In this document: in pieces, positions 56,343 through 64,000 of the stretch
Layout: every line of letters begins with the position of its first letter
How positions within the stretch are numbered: position 1 is the stretch's first letter
Assembly: GCA_024195265.1 (NCBI GenBank)
Contig: JAJLRJ010000008.1
Coordinates: 42,131,873 to 42,195,872, forward strand
Reading direction: 5' to 3'
Length of the DNA stretch: 64,000 nucleotides
From: Dendrophyllia cribrosa
Taxonomy: Eukaryota > Cnidaria > Anthozoa > Scleractinia > Dendrophylliidae
Notes under the pieces: generated by a model
The model's database searches: none
Told to the model about the DNA's origin: nothing
The model's input: only the letters and a program-made list of their open reading frames with translations
Position numbers and translations under genes: made by a program

Positions 56343-56940
56343 TCAAGAGTTTGTCTACATTTGATTCTTTATGGGAGTGTAGCTTGAAAAGGAATGTTGT
56401 TTTTGACCAGGGTGGAAATGTATTGTAACAAGTTATTACTTCGAATCTTGGAAAACTTGTTAAATCTCTGATAATCAGGTTTCAAATTCCCTGTTCGAAA
56501 ATTGACTTGATATCTTTCTCTCAGTGTTCTATAAGCATTTTGTACGTATAAAGGTACTTAGTTAGGGGCACTTGTGACTCAAAAATGTCAAAATCCCCAT
56601 GGCGTAGAAGGTCGCCCTAGACAAATGACGGGTTTGTTACATGCAATATGCATGAAAATGAATATAAAAATATTGTTATGTCCAAATGTCAAAATGTCAT
56701 AACAAATTCACATCCTTGGAGACACATAGCCAAGAGTAAAGTAATTTACTACCAACTGTAATACTACTGCATATGTAGATCATCAATGAATTAGAAAATA
56801 TGGAAAAAACTAAAAATACTAGCTTTTAGCTAGTGAGGACAACCAATGTAATGTTGAAAGTTGTGAACTGCCACATTACACTATGAAAGAATTTATGAGT
56901 TTACATCTTGAAAATAAATTGTCAACATTAATTTGTAACG

Positions 56941-57270
56941 CCCAGGGGGGATACTCGAAATTTACATGACGGGGGGGTCCGACGGAGCCTCATTTTTTGA
57001 ACCCAAAAAAATACTTGAGCTTGAAATTTACACCCAAAAAAATACCTAGCATCGAAATTTTATACCCAAAAAAATACCTAGCATCGAAATTTTATACCCA
57101 AAAACGTCGCTCTGAGATTTGAAACCCAAAAAAATACGCTTATTTTTTTAAGACCCAAAAAAATACCCGCCGGATTTCTTGACCCAAAAAAATACCGAGG
57201 GTCGAAATTTTAGACCCAAAAAAAATACGTCGGACCCCCCGTCATGTAAATTTCGAGTATCCCCCCTGGG
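56941..57270. mobile_element. Palindromic MITE with internal ~31-bp minisatellite
   Basis: Left arm GGGGGGATACTCGAAATTTA is mirrored at 57233-57270. In between, a unit of about 30 bp (ACCCAAAAAAATACCTAGCA and variants) is repeated about seven times. Confidence 0.8.
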
Positions 57271-58943
57271 TTGTAACGCTGTTTTCAATTTGCAGAGCGT
57301 GCATGTAGGTTTTTTTAGGAACGAGCTAAAAATATTTGCAAAACAGTGTGCTTACAAATAAAATTAACTTAAATTTTCTTCAATAGATAGTTTAATATTT
57401 TATTGTTTGATAAAATTATTATCACACTACATTTTTGTTAAGCAAAGCAATGGACCAATTCATGTAGTAATAAAAATATTCCTGATCTCTGTGACCTTTT
57501 CACAACAAACGAAGTCATGTATGATTTCATCAAAGCAGCCTGGATTCTTTCATTGGCAAATGACCAAAGGAGTTGGCCTCAACTTATTCTGTACAGCCAT
57601 ATTCAAACCGAACGTTTGATAACGAATGCACCAAAACTTGAACAATAACATTTTCTACAACGTGGGAAATTATAAAAATCTGCAATATGAGCTACTGTAC
57701 ATGTAGCTTTTGTAGGTTTTCAACACGGGTTTACACGCTGAATTTACCGACACGTTGAGGCCATGTGGTTCAGGGCCGTGTGCTTCGTGTGCATTAATTA
57801 AAACTTGAAGAATAACCCTTGACCTTATCAGTATCAGTAACTCACTGCAATAAGCTTGGACAAGAAGAGTGAATTATATTCAAAATGAAGGTAAGTACTC
57901 AAGATTCGGTAAACAACAAGCGGAATGATACTTTCGAACTTTCGGTTAGCGCGGTGCCTTTGCCGTCCCCTATATTTCTTATCTTTTAGTGAAAACCGTT
58001 TGTGAACTACACCATCCCAGAAAAAATCATTCAAACATTAATTTACATGTCCATAAGTGTCAAAAGTAGACTTACCCGTTCATGATTTGCATTCGCGGAT
58101 CCGGATGCATATGTCGTGTCATCAACGATCGCACGTGTTTGAAGCTGTGAAAGAAGCCCAAAACTCCTTGCGTGTTTCCATTGATAGTCCTTTCTTGGCA
58201 GCCAGTTGATAACAACACTCTTTTTTTAGTGAACGGTTTTTAAAACACGCAGCTGGAAATGTAATTTTCTTGCGAGTATTTTTCAAAAGGAGAATTACCA
58301 TAATTTAGAAGCAATGAGCATGCGCGGTTGAGCAAAATGAGCGCGCGCACATTTTGGAGGATGGAATGTTTTTTTATCAAAGGCCTGCAAGCTCGTTAGA
58401 AAATACGACTGTCTTTTTCTCTCTAACGAGCACGGTGACCTATATTTTTTATTGCATCATTTTGATGTTAAATTAATGCTATTTAAGTTAAAAAAGTTTA
58501 AAAAAAATTCCTCGACAGGAAAAAAAGATATCGCTAAAAACGTTCTCAAATCAGCTACTCGTGGGAGCAAATTGATGACCTTGAAAACATGGACGCGAGG
58601 AATGTTTTGAGTCCGTGTCATTTGAAGATGTGTGACTTTTTTATAACTTTGATTTCAAAGTGTTCCCATATGGTGGAGACTTTAACCTATCAAGTTTTTT
58701 TGAAGAATTGTTAACTTTGCTTTCACGGGTTACCGGGAAAAGAAACATGAACCGATCAAATAATGACGTGCGTGATCGGTATTGCTATAGGCATAAATGG
58801 GGCAACATTGGTCCATCATATCTCTTTACCGAGCACGGTGACCTATCTTTCTTATTGAATTTTTCGAAACAACTTATGGTAGGGAGCTGTTAGAGAAAAT
58901 TTAAAAAAAATCGTTCGACAACTTTTATTTCTGAGGAATCACC
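57271..58943. other. 3' part of the TTAA transposon, no gene seen
   Basis: Contains two related segments with GAGCACGGTGACCTAT (near 58427 and 58830) and no supported coding region. Confidence 0.4.
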
Positions 58944-58947
58944 TTAA

Positions 58948-61900
58948 CTTTTTTGCAAGATATCAAAGTTTGAAAAAAAATTCACTAAAAGAAAGGTCAA
59001 TTCTTGTACAATATGCCATTCTTTATATGCTCCGTTGCCATGGCAACTGCCTCTACTAAAAGAGTGAAACCTCATAAACAAGCATAAATAAATTGGCAAC
59101 CTTGCTGGTTAATCTCGTGAGCCAAAAGTACAAGACAAAATAATTAGGTTTTATTTTGTAACTCATGATGAGGTGCTTTTGGCTAGGGAGCCACCTTAAC
59201 CTTAATGATGCTTGCGTGAATAGTCAGGTGGTTTGCAAAACGATCGATTGCTCTGTATAACAAAAGATTCCACAAAATCATTGAGGACTGATGTATAAAT
59301 ATTACTAATGGCGGAAATTACCATACAATATAACTAAAATATTTCCTTTTAAAATTTTTCAGTGACTGTATTGTTGCAGCCATGATTGTCCTTTCCATGT
59401 GCAAAGGTGTGAATATGAAGGGAAATCGAGGAATACAAAAAACAGTATGCATGGGGGTTGTCATGCGTCTAGTAGAAGATATATTATACACAATGTTTTG
59501 AATGGTTCAAATCTCTCTTTTTTAAAGGATATGCATATGTACTCTTCATAATATCACATTAAATAGGCAGGTAGTTTACTTAAGTAGTCAAAAAAGTAAA
59601 ATTTCCTACTGTTGGCATTAAGGAAAAATTGACAAATATGCCCCAATGTAGGGACCAACTTAAAAAATGCCCAACAAATTACGGGGGGGAGGGGAGGGGG
59701 GATGCTCTGAGGCTTAGAATTGATTGATCATGAGCCACAAACACAGAGCTTGATACCAATTATTAGTACCAAAACAAAACAGTCCAGAACATCAAAAAGA
59801 AACCCATATTTTTCTGTGTTTGGTAATAAGACCTGGCAGACTGTGAAACCTGATGCAAGTCAATGCAAGTTATTAAAATTCTCTAAAAATTTCATACAGA
59901 CTAAAGTCCTGATCACACCAATGCTTAAAAAGCTGTGTAGGATTAAGCAATACTATAGAATGACCTCTAAATATTAAAATTATAAATTCATTCCATCTCA
60001 ATATGAGATGGGAAGTATCAACAATATCATAGGTTAGGTCATGCTTTGGCAAATATTGTTTACAGTATATACAGGCCTGCTTGTACCTGTAACGGAATTA
60101 TGTTCAATAATTCATTAATTTACTTGTGTTACAATGACTAAGGCAACTGTCTCTTTTGAGCTTTTTTACAGACGTGGAAAAATGTCGGAAATTACTAGCA
60201 TAAAATGTCCAAAAAAATTGTGCCAAAAAAACTGTCGAAAGTTTTTTGTTCAAAGTTCAATGTTCGAAAGAAAATAATTTGAAAATTTTTGAAGTTAGTA
60301 TTCAGCCTGATAATTCACCTCTATTGCAAGCACTATAGACTCTGTAAAATGAGAACTACCAAACTAATTTGAGTTTGACTTGCTTTTATTGGCATTCAAA
60401 AAGTTGGCCAAGACCGATCAGAAGAATAAGATCATGTGGAACATAAGCATTTTCCTTTGTGTTCAGTTATGCATTAGATAGCAGCCTTTGTCATGTTGTT
60501 TTTATGGTCCTATTCAATCATGATAATGATTGCTGCCTTTGGAATCAAATATTGTTTCAATTTCATATAATTACGTTTTTATGAGGTCTCTAAGTCTTAT
60601 CAAGTTTTTTTTTTTTGAGAGTCTTATATAATTTTTGCATTTTTGCCTCAGACAAACACAATATTACAGATTGAAGCATGTTGCAGCTTGTCAGTATTAT
60701 TGCTTGGTAGTATAAGTATCAAATTGCTGTTTGTACTTGTAAATTGACATTCTCTATTTGACAAGTAGAATGCATCCACAAACCTTTATTTTAGCCACTA
60801 CTGATTCTTCAACTTTCAGATGACAAAAAGTGATGATCAGATGACAAAAAAAAAATATTAAAAAAAAAATTCTTATTAAATCAACAAATAATTGAAAATA
60901 TTGATAAAAAAAGGAAAAGGAAGGAAGAGTAAAGTAAATTAAATCCAAAAAACTTAAAAAAGGGAAAGGAAAGAGAAGAAACGAAATCGGTTGTCCATCG
61001 TCCGCTGTCTGCAGCAGTCCACTCCAGTCCTTTTGACCTTTTACATAGTCTCGTTTGTTCGAATACGGTTAATTCAAATCACCGTAATTTCCCTGTAACA
61101 CACAGCTGTGTAGGATTAAGCAATGACATTACCTCCAAGCATTAAAATTATATTTTATTTCCATTTCAGTATGAGGTGGAGAGTATAAACGATGGCATAG
61201 GTTTTTAGGCCACGCTTTGGCAGATATTGTTTACAGTTTATACACGCCAGCTGTATGCATTCAGAACTTTACTAGTGTTTTCGTATAAATTGGACAAGTC
61301 CCTGTAAAAACATGCCGTATGCATGCTTCCACTCGCATTTACAGCCCAGAATTCCAAAATGTCGTTTTTGTTTTTCTTTCAGCTCACACCATTATTTGGA
61401 AAGTGGTTTTATTTCGTTTAAAAACCGTAAAAACTTGACTTAGACCCTAAAATACGTCTTCGTTGTAGACCGTTCATGTATCAAGTTACGACACGCATCA
61501 CAAACGAGCGTTTCAAGTATGCGGGCGCCTGTCCAAGATTGTTGAGACGATTTAGCACGATTCAGCGGGAATATACAACCCGGAATTACAGATGCTCTAT
61601 CAGTTTTGACCTTATGTTGATATTTTAGGGGCGTAGCGTGGGTGTATTGGGGGGTATATCAAACAAATGTCACGAGAAGGTGAGCTGTGTAAACTGAGTG
61701 CGCTGTTTCTAAGGTTATTTTATAACAATCACTAGAAAATGAATTGCGTCTACATTTTTTTTTAAATTTGCATTTTGTTTAGACGTGGATTAAGTGACTT
61801 TCAACCGAATGAATCAATCCTGGTTAGCGGGAAACATGTTTTTGTTGTTGTTTTTTTTTTACACACATAAATGCTCATTTTAATTACAACAACAAGATCA

Positions 61901-63067
61901 GTCGCGCCATATTTCCGCCGTTTAGTGCAAATATGACGAATGCTGTTGAATAAAACAAGGAGCTGTCTCGATGGACGAAGACCTGCATGTCGACATCGTC
62001 TTTTGACCCTCACTTTCTTTTATCTCTAAATTGAATTATCATAAAAAGGGTACAACTAAGTAGTTTAGCTCTTGAAAGAAAACATCGTTATCGCGTGTTC
62101 ACCAGAAATTCATAACTACGCATATTTCCACGTGACGACTTGGGAAGAAGTGCTAGTCACGACATGTTTACATTCATTCCTACTGATTTTCGAACCATGA
62201 AACCACTGACTCAAAACCCGACACAGTTCAGTTAAAATACATACAAAGCTAGCTTAGTTAAGAAAACCTCTATCAAACGCTTTCCAGGCGTGTCGAATTC
62301 CAGCTTCAAAGATTTTAATATCAGATATTCAGACTTCAAAACGGCTTCCAGCACGAGGCTCCATTTTTCGCAACAAGGGGGCTTGTTATTGTAATGAATT
62401 CAAACAAAGAGAAGCCTTTTTCTGCGATTATTTTTTTATTATGCCGACCAATAGACGTTCTGTTAATTTCCATCTATCGTTTTTGCCTCTAACGCGAGCC
62501 AAAAGCTCGCTGAAAAGAAGAGGAACACATGGATTTGTGTATACGCAAACAAGCGCGGGTCAAAAGTACAATGTTCGCACAGAACGGCGAATTTGCGGTA
62601 TTTTCAGCCTACGGTCCTGCTTTCAAACAGCAAAAATAACATCTTATCCTTACCTTCAACAAATAAGAAAAGGCTTCAGCACCTGAGTGGCGATTCCTAA
62701 TTTAAAACGTATTTTTCAGATTTTTGGGTACAATGGCCGCACACCTCCGAGGCGGTGTGTCCTGTAAAGTAATATGAGCGTTGAATTATAATGAGGTTAT
62801 GTCTCAATAATGCCAGCTCGTCTATACTAAACCGGACAGGACTCGACACGGCAGAGGACGGACGGAATGTTTTCTAAACTTGTGTAAAAATGTTTCTCTT
62901 TGTAAGAAAGACCGTTGAAAATTTTGCAGTATTAGTAAACTGACTTTATTCTCGAATCTTGGTGTTCGGTAGTGTATCTGTGACATGTTTTAAACGACGT
63001 GGTCACGCAAATGCTCACAACTTATAATCGATGAGTGTCACCCGGCCCTGTGAACAACAGAACATAT
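58948..63067. other. Intergenic, no gene recognised
   Basis: A diverged direct duplication links 59932-60075 with 61104-61250 (both start CTGTGTAGGATTAAGCAAT). A G-rich tract lies near 59683. The remaining sequence is AT-rich with short unsupported frames. Confidence 0.35.
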
Positions 63068-63270
63068 AGCCTGTTCCATGCGTTCAGATAGTGGGGAAAG
63101 CGCGAATAGTTGGGGAAGGCGCGAAGGAAAGCGAGCGAAAAAAATGCGGGGAGACGAGTTCTCTCGCTTCCTCTCCCCAGTCTCCCCGCATTTTTTTCGC
63201 TCGCGTTTCTTCGCGCCCCAGTCCCCAACTATTCACGCTTTCCCCACTATCTGAACGCCTGGAACAGGCT
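63068..63270. mobile_element. Palindromic MITE
   Basis: AGCCTGTTCCATGCGTTCAG at the left is mirrored at 63250-63270, with stems of ~95 bp (CCCCACTATCTGAACG). Frames read through it in both directions are products of the symmetry. Confidence 0.8.
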
Positions 63271-64000
63271 ACAGAACATAATGCGTGACATACCGTAACA
63301 GGATCCAAGAGAAAATGATCTGGATTATTTTTTGACAGGAGCATATTACATAAACATAACGACATAAGGAAGAAACTGATCTTGTCTTTATGTCGTTATG
63401 TCCATGTTCAGTCCTGCCATGTTCTTATGGCCTACAATAATAACATTTGTTATCACTTTAGTTTCGGCAGCTTCATTTGTTTGTAGCAAGTTATTAACCT
63501 TACCGTTTAGTGACAACGAGAAATTATACTATCCAAGGTAACGAGTAAAGTCTGACAACAATTCAACGAATCAATAAGAAAAACATGTGGATCATGCTCT
63601 TCGTCTGATTGATTTCATTCTTCCGTTCAGCATGCGCTTTCTTTGCTCTCCAATTAGGAAATTCGCTTCCGCAGAAAATAACGCCTCCCCGAAAGTAACT
63701 TTTAGTAATTTTGCAGTCTTTTAAGACTAAAAAAGACCGTTAAAACGGTCTTAGCGTTCTTCAGCGGTTTAATTCTTAACTAGTTTTCGCTGCACAAAAA
63801 GTGAGGGCCCAGCCCCTTCCGCTGGGGGGTCCCTGCGAAAAAAAACGGCCCCCTCCAAGAGTTGCTAAAGTAAGGATCCCCCCGAAAGAAGCGGCTTTTT
63901 CTGCTTTTTAACTAAAAAAATATTAAGACCGAGTCCATTAGAGGACCAGGCAGGGGTGATACATGCCATCTCTCCAATTTTGATGAAACTTTGCCAGATT
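63271..64000. other. Window end, no gene
   Basis: Short hairpins at 63357-63405 (ATAACGACATAA) and 63717-63772. No coding region supported. Confidence 0.35.

Larger units (their letters stand above)
50549..58943 (+). mobile_element. 8.4-kb TTAA-flanked DNA transposon (Mutator-like transposase/DEDDh)
   Basis: GGTGATTCCTCAG at 50549 and CTGAGGAATCACC ending at 58943 are perfect 13-bp inverted termini. Both are flanked by TTAA (50545-50548 and 58944-58947). The 5' end is followed within 80 bp by the transposase gene start. TTAA duplication is found in piggyBac and Kolobok superfamilies. The 3' half (55471-58943) has no recognised gene and carries two nested elements. The termini are short, so the boundaries are well supported but not certain. 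Confidence 0.7.

Noticed and set aside
63022..63365. Overlapping frames on both strands near 63.1 kb
   Set aside because: Products of a palindromic MITE.

Overview
The window is animal nuclear DNA, most likely from an anthozoan cnidarian and probably a stony coral. The evidence is GT-AG introns, animal protein families (TRIM-NHL, C2H2 zinc finger, PX/SH3 scaffold, UNC93), four tRNA-Lys genes and a very dense load of small inverted-repeat elements. The species call is inference from repeat style and gene content; no marker gene is present.

Layout. 0.7-2.9 kb: intact single-exon TRIM-NHL E3 ligase gene (minus). 6.5-9.4 kb: C2H2 poly-zinc-finger gene (minus) built from three 681-bp higher-order repeats, with a frameshifted 3' end. 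9.4-21.2 kb: mostly non-autonomous transposons (two TTAA-flanked elements, a 2.2-kb TIR element with exon-like pieces, several foldback MITEs). 21.5-24.7 kb: four tRNA-Lys(CTT) genes. 22.95-41.2 kb: a 12-exon PX + 3xSH3 scaffold gene (plus, SH3PXD2/Tks-like), with two of the tRNA genes in intron 2.

Intron 10 of the scaffold gene holds a 7.5-kb ISL2EU-type DNA transposon (31197-38725). It has an intact THAP-domain DDE transposase and, tail to tail with it, a SWIM + YqaJ-exonuclease gene. The exonuclease gene is split by a 1.52-kb, nearly perfect inverted duplication whose RNA would fold back on the exonuclease coding sequence.

43-47.4 kb: repeats, including a 106-bp satellite that also occurs in two introns. 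46.6-49.5 kb: four-exon UNC93A-like transporter (minus). 50.5-58.9 kb: an 8.4-kb TTAA-flanked DNA transposon with a complete six-exon gene (885 residues) that fuses a Mutator-like DDE transposase to a DEDDh 3'-5' exonuclease. 59-64 kb: no gene recognised.

The host genes look unrelated to each other. The unifying theme is that two different DNA transposons each carry their own exonuclease, one as a separate gene and one as a fusion, and that one of them has acquired a structure expected to make double-stranded RNA against itself.
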